A DNA stretch of 64,000 nt from Thuidium tamariscinum (GCA_947034885.2 OX344751.2:42065082-42129081); one strand, 5' to 3'. Counted from the first letter of the stretch, positions 22,411 through 35,640 are shown. Notes: generated by a model from the letters alone, not told the origin. A program made the numbers and translations.

Positions 22411-22430
22411 GTGTGTGTATATATAATGTA
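22375..22430. repeat. (TA)n(TG)n microsatellite
   Basis: A TA run passes into a TG run and back to TA, inside repeat G copy 3. Confidence 0.95.
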
Positions 22431-22989
22431 TAGTGTATTTGATGGATTTAGTATGTGTTGTTATTCAATTTTGGACTTGTGTAGTGAACTAAAGTAAACT
22501 CATGTTCCAAATGTTTTAAATTTTAAGGAGAAGGCAATTAGTTGCTAAAAAATAGGGACCACTCAGAACATATCCAAGTGATGCTCTTATTATAAAGAAG
22601 AACAATAGAGAAGGAGAATTCAATTTAAATCTAAGAAAAATGTGGCATGTATTCAATGACTGTAGGTCAAAGAGGGGTTGAATCCCCCCAAAAAACACTT
22701 TCCAAATACCTCATTGAATACATTGTGTAAAAATCTCATTCCATCTTTCAAGTTGAGAAATATCTTCAATAAGAATAACAAACAAGAATATATTCAATAG
22801 TGAAATTCCAATTAAAAAAAAACATCATTCATTAGACAAGTATACACCTTGATTTTGATAGTAATGTTTACACTTATATGTAACCTTCTATACTTGACCG
22901 TTACCTTGCAAGTATATGATGATTGTTACCTTTTCATATACTTTATGTTGTCAAGTCTCTTAAAATAGTTTTAAACATAACCATTGTAA

Positions 22990-23176
22990 CATCACTAGTT
23001 GGATTCAATGTGCTAGTTGATAGAAAAGGATATCAATGTGGAGACACGGGTTCAATGCTTCATGTCTCCATATTCTTCATAGAAGGTAGCCTCTCAATAG
23101 AAGTAGATGTCTAATAACTATACATTTACTTCCATTGCAAGGTTATGGTCTATGAATACTAGTTCCTAATTTTTTC
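22990..23176 (+). mobile_element. tRNA-derived, T-tailed SINE-like unit 4
   Basis: Box-A-like TGTGCTAGTTGATAG and a decayed box B (GGGTTCAATGCTT) precede the shared body and the final CTAATTTTTT. Confidence 0.5.
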
Positions 23177-23730
23177 AATAAATCCATTAAACATTTTTAT
23201 TGTAATTCAAACATTGAACATTGTAATGGAAGTAATTACTTTGTGGATTGTTTAAGGCTTGCTTTTGAGATCATGCTTGGAGTTGAATGACCTTGACTTC
23301 CCATATAGTATAAGTTCCTAACGTGATCTTGAAGACCAAAGAGTATAAGCAAAGTGATGCTTACATGAGTCACACAATTGGAGATATGTTATCTTTTAAA
23401 AAAAACATTTTCAATTGATAGGTACTTCAACCCTCTTCAAGTTGGAAGAGTCTCTAGCTTTTACAACTAGTCTCTGTTCTACAATTAATAATTTGACATA
23501 CTTTATAAAGTCAAACGCCTTCTAATAGTTTAATATAGCAAATGGTTGAAGTAGTAGTGGAGCATTCCATCCATCTCATAATAAGTGTCCACATTTTTGT
23601 AAAATTTATTTCAAACCAATTTCATTGATCATGTTATAGAAATCAACTATCCAAAGGAATTCAAATTATATGTTACCAAAGTCAATGATCAACATTTCTT
23701 GTATTCATTACATCTAAAATAAAATTGGAC

Positions 23731-24459
23731 ACAAAAACACTTCCATAAGACCTACTCAAGACAACCTTAAAGAAACATGAGATCCTAATAGGGCACTTCT
23801 TTCGAGACAAATAGAGATCTAAAGTAGAACCACCCATAACCAATCACTTAAGGTATTCTAGACATGATTTGGTGTAGTGCAAGGCAAAACAATATTTTCA
23901 AAGGTGCAATGATAAAAATGATGGGGATTGCAAAAACTTTGATAATTTTATCACATGAATTGAAATTACTATGAATTCTGGAAGGCAAAAAGTATGCTAG
24001 ACTTGATGCCAATCTGTAAAGTCTTTTAATTTCAATCACACATATAAACTACTTTTTTACTCATTCCTTCCTACTTTCTTGCACACTCTTCTGGAACATA
24101 TACCATGAACTCATTTAGTCCCAATTTTTAAAAGGAGAAAAAAACACATTCTAGCCTTGGTTGGAAATATCAACAGGTTGGCTATGGGGTGCCGGTAGGT
24201 TATAGGTGATTCTACCTTACACAATTTCATTAACAGATGCTGTACAAAAACTATATATGGTCTATAAGGAAACAAGCTGAAGTTTACATCCTTTCAATGA
24301 TGCCGTCAATCTCAATCAGGCACTTCATTTAATTGTAGCGGGGCAAATTCATACCCCTTAAAATCACTAGTAAAATAAAAATGTGTACGATCTCTAGATA
24401 CTGTCTCTGCACAGATGAAGCTGCTAATGATAAAAAACAAAACAGCTTAAATTCTTCGA
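23731..24459. other. No gene seen
   Basis: AT-rich sequence between repeat G and the 3' side of the nucleotidyltransferase gene. The true transcript end probably lies in or near its right part. Confidence 0.35.
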
Positions 24460-25605
24460 ATTACTTGAAAGCTCTTGCAATACTCCAAAACCATAACATT
24501 ATCACTTGACAAGAGCCATCAGTGTTCGACGAAGAAGAGAAACGGCGTTGTTCAATTCCACTTGAGGAGCGAAGGAACGGAATGGGCTGGAATTTTTCAA
24601 TGTGTAATACACTGGTCAATAATATCTCCAACTTCTTCTCCGAGGCTGCAGCAGTTAAAACGATTAAGAATTTCAGCAAGGCATCGATTCAAAACAGCAG
24701 GATGCTCTTCAATCAAGACAAAAGTTCAGTTTAAAGATCAAGAATGAGATACCAATAGCATTGCAGGACACCAGAGACACAGGAAAGATATACTCAATCT
24801 TTCGTTCCTGCTAAAAAAGTCAATGGAAGAGAAGAAAGCAACTATACCTGTTGCTGCCCACTTCGGTAGCTTCACGCATAAAAGATCCAGTGGGCATCTC
24901 GCCCCAAGTATGTGTACTGCCAAACATTTAGACCTGCAAAGCAAACACACCATCAATCTCACACATATGGTGGTCTGCGTATAAATGCGAGTGGCAAGAA
25001 GTGTATCACAAGCACAATTAGCTATAATTAGTTATGATTAAGCCAGCATGTATATCACAAAAATGTTGTTTTAAGCTTCCACACATACATCAGAAAACCA
25101 AGCACCACCAGCACATCGAACTGGAAGAACAACATTTTCTGCCAGATGAAAGATCATGGAAATATAATTCCATACCAGTATAGGACGAGATGTTTGTGGA
25201 CGTGACTCGATCGCATATGTTCAACGCTCATTATTATCCAGCTTACGTCCTGATATTAGGCATTGGTCCCAGTTTGAAAGTAAGAATCATAGGTATCGAT
25301 AAATTACCCAATTAGTACATCAGGCTTGAATTCACGATATGCCAAAACTAGCACAAAGGAATTCACTGAACTGTATGCACGGCAGCTAGCAGTCGACAGA
25401 AGACAGGAGCCAAAAGCAGCTGCGAGATTGCTAAAATGTAAAAAAACAAACTGAACTAATAAATTACACGTCCTCTTCATTTCATGTCAAGCACGATTAA
25501 TATGATATCGAAAATGTGAAGAAAGAGTTGGCATAAATTACTTGGAGTTCAAGTACTCCCCTAATAAATTCCAACGTGCGAGCAGGCTGTTCCTCAATCA
25601 CACCA
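24460..25605 (-). other. Probable spliced 3' UTR of the nucleotidyltransferase gene
   Basis: Sequence downstream of the stop keeps the gene's mixed composition. A well-bounded non-coding exon lies at 24933-24848 on the minus strand (acceptor TTTGCAG|GTC, donor CAACAG|GTATAG). Another exon-like block follows at about 24460-24780. No frame across them is convincing as protein. The upstream donor was not fixed. Confidence 0.4.
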
Positions 25606-28600
25606 TCACTTGCCAACGAAACTGGGTATAATTTTCTGTAACAAATTGAAGCTGTCTTCCCCTTTGCTCACGTCTGCAGCAGACGCTTCAAATAACTCTT
25701 TCTCTAAAATGGAGACAGCGTCTGCAAAAGCCTGATTCAAAGCAACATACAGTGCATGGGATTAGCTTGTTCAACTTCAAAATACTCACACTTATTCTTG
25801 CAGTCGCAGATAATAAAAGGAAGCATCTGCACCATGTACAGCTTCATGAACAAAAGTCTTAAACTCCAGTACGTAAGTCTGATCAATTCTTGGTCAATTC
25901 CGCAACATTACACACTACTAGCTCTTGCTGCATGAAAATGAAACGTGACTGTTAATAAGTACTTCACATAGCCTGGAGGCCATTGCACAAAGCTTCATAG
26001 ATAATCACACGCTCTCATGCAGCAGAAAACCGTATGCCGATCTGAAGACTTATGAAAGATGGACTAAAATTCCTCGCCTTACCTTCACAATCTGCTGAAT
26101 GCGGAAACAGGTGCTGCCAACGTTATTCTCGTAATCGAACGGATCTTGAATATACAATGGATCAATACTGCATCGAAGAAAAGAGCCTCCGATTAAATAA
26201 ACTCTGGTGTATGTGTACATTGTATCTCTCGTCACCATAGATTGTGGCACAAAAATATCAAGAGTTAGGTCTAGCAGCCAATTCTCTAATGCACTATGTG
26301 TGCAAGCTGTAAACAAATGCAGGCATAAACAACTAAAATTGAGAATAAATCTGCAATTAGGTGCTAAAAATGCACGGGTGCAGTTATGAGAAAAGACCAA
26401 ATAAATACCTGGGGCCACGATCTCGGCTAACATACTTTCCTCCACTCCGAATTTGGACGCACATGCTTCGCGGATCAAACACAGATCTTCAAAAGGTAAT
26501 ATCAAATCAGATATGCATTGTTACAATACGCGATAGAAATACTGTTCAAACTTCTAAAGACATATATATTCTGTTGTGACACCTGAAAATTCTGAACTCT
26601 TATTAAGGAAATAAATAAACGACTGAACCCCATACGCAGTAAAGCTTACCCAAAAAAATGGAGGAAATCCATAAACAAACTTCCAAGGTTCTGTATCAGA
26701 TATGATCGAGCAAGAGTTAGGACAGTTTGATCAGGTGAACTGTACAACCTTATCAGACCTTTTCCTGAGAAAAATTTATGATGAGTGAAATTCAACCAGA
26801 AATTGTTAGAGAAAACAGCGACAATGGCATTGAACGTTGAGAAGTACGCAATGTAGCCTTCGACAAAGAAGCAACCTCGTTTGAAGATGGTCGTCCAAGA
26901 TGTTGTTGGTGTTGGAGGAATCGTGTAATCAGTAAGACCTGACATTGTTAAACACCCCATAAGATTAAGGAAATTCAAAATTTGGATAAAGAGGGCAAAA
27001 TGCCAACCTTGACATCATTATGCACTCATGAGCTTTAAAGGGACTATCACAAGACAGCTTACCAAGTTCAGTATTTCTAGCAAATAAGACTTGCTCTTTT
27101 AACTACCTCCTCGAACACTGTTATTTTTCTCTTTTTACATTCCTAAAGAGAAAGATAAATGATTAGTTACAAGATATCCCTGACAAAAAGAAATAGTAGA
27201 ACTCGTCTTAATCTACATTCGAATGCTTTCACTAGACACTGACATTAATTAGTGAGCTGAAAGCGGTCACAAAAACGATATGATTATAGAGCGTACAAAA
27301 TACAAAGAAGAAATGATAAAGAACTCATAAAAAACAGCTTTATAGAAATGTCTGAAAGAAGTGGATGTGAGTGCTAACCTGGCAGTATGAACTAAGACCG
27401 CCCTTGTCAGCATTGTCCAGGCTTCGGTCTGCAAGGAACTGCTTTAGCACTAACGCCAGGGGTGTCAAAGGAGGAAATTGCCCCATCAACTCCCGAACCT
27501 GGCCGAGACTTTCACTGCGTCAGAAAGACTACATGGTACACAGTAATAGAAAATCTCAATCCTGCATGTGATGTGCTGAAAGACGAGTTACGGATCAGAA
27601 ACATCAACTGTTGCTTGAAGAATGATCGCATACAAAGACCACATATTAAACCCACGTAGCACCAACTCTTAAATCAAGGAGTATAGTGACAAGGTACCAA
27701 TTCGGATGTCCGGAGGCCTGTGTTGGTCGGAGCTTCGAAACTGATATCAAGACGGACTATTTGACGGTCTTTCTCAGAACCCCACGGGCCCTCCTTCCCT
27801 GCAGAGTCACCGGAACCTTGACTAGTCGGTGAACCATCGAGCGCATCGCTGCTTGTACCCATGGGACATGTCTCTTTTACGCTCAAAGAAATGTCACCCA
27901 ACTGGCACTGATGCGGTAAAATGTGAGCCTTTAATCGTATTATTGGCACCTGCAAACATTGCCGCTGATTATACACCCACAGGTGCAGTGAAAGGAACAA
28001 GGGGAATCTGGAGTCTACATTGCTAAAGAAATAATAAAAGACGAAAAGGGAAGAAACAGTCACGTACCATCGTGTGCTCAAAAACTTGAAGGGACTTAAC
28101 CCAATCTTGATCTTCAAGGTTGCGTGCAGCATGCTGTAATCCAAAATCTCCTCTATAAGTATATACAATCCCAAACTAGAATCAAAAGATCATTCTTAAG
28201 GTCACTCATTCTATCAAAAACTTCTTGAAAGATTAGTGCGCTCTCAGAGACGTCGTTGAAGCATAAATACATAAAAGGTTCAATTCACAGGCGGAGGCGA
28301 CACGAACCAGCAGGCAAGTCTCCTTAACCCCATCAATCCGCCCTTCCAGTATTCCAGCTTGTTTGATAGGTTCCCGCGCCTATGCAAGACACATTCATAC
28401 GGCAATATTGCAATTGCATACCATGAAAATGTCAATATCTGAATATGTTAGAACATGATAATATCTGCAAATCTAAACTCCATTTGATCGAGGTGTAAAA
28501 TTCCAGCAATTGAACTCACTGATCTAATGCTTAAAGGTATAACTGTCAAACGCACCTTTCTCACAGGAGGTAAGCTAACAACAAGATCAACGTCGCTAGT

Positions 28601-31600
28601 TGGAAGAGCTAAACCGGTAGCATTTGAACCAAATATCTTTGCCCGCGACCTTGGCCATAAGACTTGCAGGGAGTGCGCCACCTTCTTCACTGCCGTATTG
28701 ATAAAGGGCATTCGCAGTCTCTTCTCTGCAGCAACCTGTAGTGAAAAAAGTATTTCAATCAGGCTGTGATCACTCCATGATTAATGTTGAAGTCATAACT
28801 GATGAGTTGAAAAGTCGTTACAAACTAAATGTATTTTGTAGCTAGCTTTAGAAAAATACTAGCTCAGTTTTAATTCGATAGTCTAGAATGAATCGAGTTC
28901 AATTTGAAAAAACAGCAAATCCCCGAACGAGGCACATACCTGCACGCAGAACGTTTCAATCTCCTTGTGAAGAGCTGTATAGAAAAGCGTAATAGCCAGT
29001 TGGAGAGAAGGATTCTTGTTGTATAATACAGTGCTTTGCATCACCAAGGCTTCATCAGCCTGTACACCCATGAGAACAGCGGCATGATGGTGAGCTCAAA
29101 CGTACACATGCGCCATTTTGCAACGTGCACAATTAAGAATCTTCACTCAGCAGCAGAGCACGAATGAGGCTGTGATCATGGAGGATTCTTCTTTTAAGCA
29201 TGCGGAGAGTATATATAAATCAAGAATGATCACATAAGGCTCAAGCGTAACGACGTGCAGCAGATGGAAGTTCAAATGAAAGAATGATATGTACCATGTG
29301 CTCTTGATCCAAGGTCAATGGGGGCACGGCTACCAAATGTTCCCGGGGCAAAGATCCAGAACTGGGACATATTGGTGGGGTGCTGACTAAAACTCCCCTT
29401 CTTCGTCCATTTCCCACAACCGTGTCTCTATTGACTGCTTGAACGTCAAAGTTGTCCACGTCGTCCTTGTTCCACCAACTCGTAAGACCCCAGTGGCGGG
29501 GGCTGGAGCTCCCAGACCTGGCAGACATCCACCCCTTCCTACGCTTTGGGCCAGCAACTGGCGAAGGTGGAGGTGGAGGTGGAGCATGACGAATCACAGG
29601 GGGAGAGGGTCGCCGTCGTCTCCCCCCGGAAAAGTCTTGCACTCCCCGTGTGATGATGTGAGGACTACGTGCTTCTCGAAGACGAACAGCCTCATTCTTC
29701 ACCATGGACCTAGAGAGACCAGGGTCTCTCACCACCACAATAGGGCGTAACCTCGGCATAAATCCATCGCTCATAATGCCATCCACGACTCCCACTATAT
29801 TACCCACATTCGGCCCAGCTGCTTGAAAGTCGTCGGAAATTGGCCCATAATTCACGGAAAAGTCGCTTCCAGTAGATCTGGTCAAACAGACACGTGGACC
29901 AACTTGGCTGGCCCCTATCTGGTCAAAGGATACTGGAACAGAAGCAGAAGGCTGAGAAGGAGAAGTACTAGACAGATTGGAACTAGTTGACCCTTTGCCT
30001 CTGTATGAACCTGGGAGAGGATGAATACCAACAATATCATCGAGAACAGCACCAAGATCTGCCTCCCTACGCGCCCAAGAGCTATCATCTGAACTCATCG
30101 AACCAGGTCGAGAATATCCCATTCCTGTGTAGTCCGCTGAGTTCCAGTACATAACTCCACCACCAAAGAACTGATTGTAGTCTTCTGCTTTCATGTGCGC
30201 AGCGTCCTCCATTTGTCGTTCTCCTTCTTCTTCCGAAACCACATACCCATCGAAGTCTTCAAAATCGCCTGCATAAGGTTCAAAGATTTCAAGGTCTGTG
30301 TCGTACAGGCGCTCTTCAACTTCAGAATCATCTCCTATCCTTGTTTTTCCGTTTGGAGGTGTCCTTGACGCATATGGAGAGGATGTAAATGGGGAGAGAG
30401 TGACAACTTTAGGCTCATTTGATTCCGAGTACCCAACCACTGGAGTAAGGCTGTACCCATTGTGCACAAATGGGGGCCAATCAAGGCTTCCAGGAGCAGG
30501 GGCAGTGTTGGAGATAGAAACCGAGGAAGCATTGAATCGCTTAGGCCAATCATGAACAACATCAAGGTGGAGTCGTTCTGAAGCTGTCGGACGCACGGTA
30601 TTGCCTGATACCCGAACTTGCGAGTAGCCAGGCCATTCATGAGAATAAAACATAGCAAAGGCAGGAGGATTATGTTGAGATCGAAGTGACCCACCCTTTA
30701 AGTTACGAACTAGGACAGGTTCTTCTGGAAAGAATGTTGGTGTAGGCCGTGAGGTGAACAGCTTTCCTGCGCATCACACGACCTGACAATCAGTGACAAG
30801 ATGTACTATGACAAGACCTACCCTGTTCATTGAGTGATATACATAGGTCAAATGGACGGTTCGTGGTCACAATTTAAAGCTTGCAGCACTGAATAATTCT
30901 AATAACCTAGGTGAACTAAGAATCCACTTATTCATACTGAGGAACGCTGAATACCTGGGGTACAAACCCCTGAGGGCAAGCTTTGTGACCGAAGCCCTGA
31001 CCGCCTGGTATTGGAGTCATGTACTGGCTCTAATACCACTTCAACATCACCTTCAGCAACCCCGCCCTCCTTCTCTTTAATCCCCAGCGCACTTAAGCCA
31101 CTCGATTTAGGGTCATGTTCTGAAGCTTCTCTTTGGGGCCGCAGCAGATCTGGTACTGTCCGTTGAAGAGCCGAGACATTCGGTGTGCCTGAGGTTTTCA
31201 GATTTACAGGAACCTGTACATCAGATGCAACGACATCTATCGTTCCAAAACGAAGTGGTAAAGCCCTATGTTCCATGCTTTGAGAATCAAGACCACATTT
31301 TTCTAAAGTACCCGCTGGCTTGTCAAAGAGAACTTCTGGGTTCTCTCCTACAGTCGAAACTTCTAAGACCTTGGATCCAGCAGTGGGTTCTTCCCCAACT
31401 GGTGACAGTACGTGAGTCTTCACTTCATCCAATTGTCTCGAATGACCGTTTCGATCATGAGGTTTCGAATTCTCTACAGCGTTGAATAAGTCTAAAGTTT
31501 TGGAAGCTGTTGATCCATGCACGTCATCGACAGCATCAGAAACAACTCGATCAACGCTGTCCTTAATCGGTTCTGTAGTATGGTCACAAAGGCCACTGCT

Positions 31601-34284
31601 AATATTGGAGAGTACTTCTACAGGATTATGGACTGGTAGAGTGGTACTCTTACTATTGACATCACCGTCACAGAAACTTGTAACAGGCTTTGAATCAGAA
31701 ATTTCATACTCTTTTCTACGACTACCGTTCATCTCAATCTTATGAGACTGACGTTTATCCTCACCCAGGCGGCCAGTAATATCCACAATTGCTCCTGCGG
31801 GCGTGAGTTTTCCATTCTTGAGTGTCTTTGACTTCCGAATTGGAGATTTCGAGCTCTTAAGGTTTCCCGCACAAAATTTGGGGCTTCCTACAATATCGTT
31901 TGGGACTTTCGCCCTTTGAGACGGCGGGACTGTCCCCTTCACATCCTCATTTTCAATCTGTTCAACCTCCTGTAGAGATACAACATGGCAATGTTATCAT
32001 CGGCGGTGCTTAGCTGTTGTAAGGTGAAGTGATGGATCAAAAGATCAAATAACCATGTGCGAAATCCAAGCAGACCCGAGAATTTCGATTATCGAGTTAT
32101 AAATGATGGCTCAAAATAAAAGATCGAGATAAAGTCAAGAGTTCCGGATTGAGAGAAATATCTACCTCAAGAGATTTGCAATGCAAGTCAGCCAAATCCT
32201 TTTCCTCTTGCGAAATCTTTTGTACTGAGCTTCGTTTTCGCCTCTTTTTCTTATCTTTGCTCCCTTTGCTCTCCCCGACTCTGGCACTATCAGCAGTCAT
32301 TGATTTGGCACATGCTTCTCCTTCAAGAAGTTCCAACTCCACAGCTTCGTTCATTACTCTTGCTAATATATTTCTCGATGTCCTTGCAATTCGATCTGAC
32401 AATGTGTGTACAAATTCCAAATTGCTAAAGAACAAGCCATTCCTGCTTGTCAATGTGTAGCTTGCACCACCAGACAAAACACCCAACTCAGCGACTTCCT
32501 TCAGAGCCGCCAAACCGGCAAGAACAGGCGCCAGAGTTGGAGTGACTGAACAGCGTTGTGGGTTTGATTTATACCGATCGGCCTCAGTGTCCGAGAGACT
32601 GGTCCACTTCACGCTACTTCCTCCATGTTTTATACCCCTTAAGAGCTCAGGAGGTCTCTTTGCAGGTTTGGCACTCCGAGATGCACTTCTTACTGATGAA
32701 ACTGTGTTAATGACCTGCACAGCAAAAGTGAAAGCATAAATACTGGGCGTACAGCATCAAAGATAGCCCCGACTGCGTTCCTCAACGGCGCACAATCATA
32801 TTGAGTCATGTGCAATGAAACCAATGAAGATGATTGCCCCAGGTAAAACGTCACCCTTCAACAACAAGATAATCACATCTAGCACCATTTACCCACCTCA
32901 GATTTGGTTGCGGCCACCAGAGCAGCACGAACAGTTTTATCTTTCACATCGCTACCCACCCTGTCCCACCAGTCGACGCAGCCTCGTTTCCTACCATGTA
33001 AACTCTGAGCTATTGCCGCTGACTCTAGAACATCAATACATCTTCCAGGAATGCGATTTGACCTCAATGATTCATTCGTCTTGCTGCACCACGAGTTTCT
33101 GGAGACCCTTTTACTGCCCATCGCGAAGGTGTAAGATGACCAAATGGATATCTCCAACTTGTTAGCTATAAAAGCTGCAACGCTGTAGTAACCATGGGCC
33201 TGCCACAATCAAATATTGTGAGTCCTGAAAAATAAGACTTGAACACCTAGGGCCAAAAGTGCTGGGATTATAATCAGTATGCAGAGCACAGTGTTCTCAG
33301 CACTTATATACGCAATTTTATTTGACAAAATACTTACTCATAGACGCCAAATCTTACCACGCACGATCCAATCAATGCTCCAGATTAATATGCAAGAAAA
33401 ATTCTGGAAATCTCCACAGAACAAGGGAGGGAACGTAAACAGGCAGGTACCTGTAACCAGGGTGTCTCTTCCCAAGGTGATACCACCAATCCCAAGGGGT
33501 TCTCAAGGAATTCTCCATAAGATATTTCGTCCATAACTTCCAGAAACAAGTCCAAATTCTCAGCCAATCCCCTTGTCACAGTCAGAGAGTCAAGCGTAGG
33601 TTGAGATTCACAACCGATAAGACCTTTCTCCCCATCTTGTGAGCTGAATATTTGAATATTTTTTAAAAGATTCTCTTCAGCTAATTGCTGATTCTTCAGT
33701 CTCGCCAAGAGACCATTTGCTTTCCTGTAACATAATCCTGGAAGACTGATGCTATCTGACAGTGGAACACTTCCATCTGAAAGTTTTAATGTCCCTGCAG
33801 ATTTTATGTCCACCTTCCCGTTGTCCTCCAGGTTACCACCAATGTTCATCTTTGAGACTTTTGAGGCTCGAACGCGTCTGGTATTGGAGTTGGCCCTCCC
33901 TTTCTTATCCTTCCCTTTCAAATGCTTTGAAGGGTGCGATGACACTGATTCCGTATTTGATGGTATGGAAACACTTGAAACTGGAATGTCCGGAAGAATG
34001 ATGAAGTTCCCAGGTCCATTTACACTCAACTTCTGTTGCATTTGTAACAAAAGCGTGACCCACGGCCTATCAAAGATGGTAAGGGCAGCTTGCCTTTGGG
34101 ACGAACTCAGTCCAGAGAACCACTCTATCACCTTCTGCCTAACGGTGTTGCCGTTTTTCGCCCCTGACTTGGAAATTGTTCTTGTATCAACATCAGGAGG
34201 CTTCTTTGCTTTCAGTCGCCCAGCTGAACGATGATAAATGGCCATGTGATCCGTGAGGGCATCAACTGCCTGTTGTGTATCCAT
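25606..34284 (-). CDS. Large nucleotidyltransferase / non-canonical poly(A) polymerase-like protein (16 coding exons)
   Basis: Exons on the minus strand: 34284-33451, 33199-32897, 32714-32166, 31969-30955, 30766-29295, 29059-28940, 28735-28556, 28379-28308, 28133-28068, 27949-27698, 27498-27379, 26938-26876, 26690-26650, 26486-26409, 26167-26083 and 25731-25606. All junctions are GT-AG and phases agree, giving 1,791 residues. The start has an excellent context (CCACCATGG). The catalytic part is C-terminal: GS-x10-DVD at about 1467-1481 (two catalytic Asp), a likely third Asp in VRLDISF near 1605, LALVLKQFLADRSLD, LLITRFLQHQQHLGR, and the substrate-binding motif SIDPLYIQDPFDYENNVG near 1722-1739. 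The N-terminal third has a conserved block (VIEWFSGLSSSQRQA), and residues about 560-1390 are low-complexity. It matches plant PAP/OAS1-type nucleotidyltransferases, as I recall an Arabidopsis group of ~1,300 residues. Likely role: nucleotide addition to RNA 3' ends; the substrate is unknown. Confidence 0.9.
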
Positions 34285-35640
34285 GGTGGAGAGATCTGCG
34301 GTAAAAGATTTCAGAAAAAATCAATACAAGCCCAAGAGCAAATGATTACACAATCATGACATACCAACTAGTCAATCAATCAATACACCAATAGCATATT
34401 CACTAATCTGGTCAAAGGGAAGAGTAGATATCTGGCTTCATTCGGTATTCACTACATTTTCCTAACAGGAGTTTAAAGAGCAAAATTTCAAAAAGAGGTA
34501 CAAATAGCTCACAAAAATGAGAGAATAACTGTAACCTTCTACAATCTGAAGCATGAATCTCGTCGAGCAGAACGTACCTCGAAGAGAGAACTCAGCCATC
34601 AAGGAATACAATTAGTAGCAGGTTCCAATCAATCCCCCATAAAATTTATTTCTGCCTCAACCCTGAGAGTTTGGGCCAAGGGTTGAATAACCACAAACGA
34701 TACTGTTTTCGTGCCTCGCATAAGAACCAATAACAAACCCCAACAATCCGTCTTAGCTGCACAAGTGATTAATGCACATGTCCACTTTTCAAACTCCACA
34801 AAGACCAAAGAATTACATTACGAAAGATATACAAAGGACTCAGCTTCGCTCTTCTGTTCGATCTACATCTTGTCCAAGAATCAGCAAATCCTTTTCAAAT
34901 TACCAGCTATCGCCATTGCCAACCTACAAGTAATACAATCCATCACCTGCGACCGCTTGCTTCAATGAGTAGCGACATTGAATGCTAGGCCTAATCTACA
35001 AAACGCAGAAGTCAGTGCATCCGAAAACCTACACCAAAGTCTCATTTCTGCCAATTTCTCGAAACATTGCAACGAAATCATTGAGCCTTCGATTACATAA
35101 ATTGGCCTACAAACCTGAACCCCGATACGCATTCGATCGTGATCCTAGAATTCATGCCATAAAACAAACATCGATCACGCAAGAAAGTGATTTTAAACCC
35201 TCGCCAATTAAACCCTAATTCCTACCCTCCCTCAATTCCCTCGCCATCGCCTACAATTCCATGATTTCGGAACACAAAACGATTTCGGGAGGTTTCTTAA
35301 ATTGGATGAGTGCGAGAAATGCAACTGTACGTTTCGAAAATGGCTGCAATCAAGAGTCCTAAAAAATCCAATCCCAGGCCATATTGCACCATTTTGTGTC
35401 AAAGAGGAGTCTCCAGAGACAGAATATGCGGAGAGTGCGATGACGTACCTGCGACGAGGGCCATTGCTGTCGTCTACCCTGATTTCGACCATCGCTTGGG
35501 GCTTCGCCAGAGAAAAGTTGTCGAGGTTGACGCAATTGTGCTCCTTTCGCTGCTCAGGCGCTGCAGGTTCGGAGACAGACGAAAGAAAGTGCCACGTAAT
35601 GTAATGACGTGGAGGCTGACTCGGAGGCTCGAGTCTTAAG
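34285..35640 (-). promoter_or_regulatory. 5' UTR exons, introns and promoter-proximal region of the nucleotidyltransferase gene
   Basis: The coding exon is preceded by an acceptor (CCGCAG|ATCTCTCCACC, exon from 34295). An upstream non-coding exon ends at 34578 (CTTCGAG|GTACG), and a first exon ends at 35449 (CGTCGCAG|GTACG), reaching to about 35600. Upstream AUGs are visible, including a three-codon frame (ATGGGGGATTGA, at about 34650) and one opening at 35492. The main AUG is therefore preceded by at least two short frames, which may reduce translation. Confidence 0.55.
35210..35218 (+). promoter_or_regulatory. Telobox (AAACCCTAA)
   Basis: An exact AAACCCTAA, with a second AAACCCT nearby at about 35194, lies in the first intron. 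Teloboxes are common near the start of plant housekeeping and translation-related genes and bind MYB-type telobox proteins. Confidence 0.5.

Larger units (their letters stand above)
21555..23730 (+). repeat. Long dispersed non-coding repeat G, copy 3
   Basis: The least interrupted copy. It runs from the TAGTTAGGTCAATTGTGG block to the TAAGTGTCC and CATTGATCATGTTATAGAAAT blocks and includes a SINE-like unit at 22990. It preserves the empty sites for the two MITEs in copy 2. Confidence 0.65.

Noticed and set aside
26646..26978. 110-residue minus-strand frame
   Set aside because: It reads the conserved LLITRFLQHQQ exon in the wrong frame and crosses two introns.
29387..29750. ORFs on both strands inside nucleotidyltransferase exon 5
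   Set aside because: They are frame shadows of a 1.5-kb coding exon that joins its neighbours in phase.
31183..34234. Plus-strand ORFs of 80-161 residues
   Set aside because: All are antisense to well-supported minus-strand coding exons.
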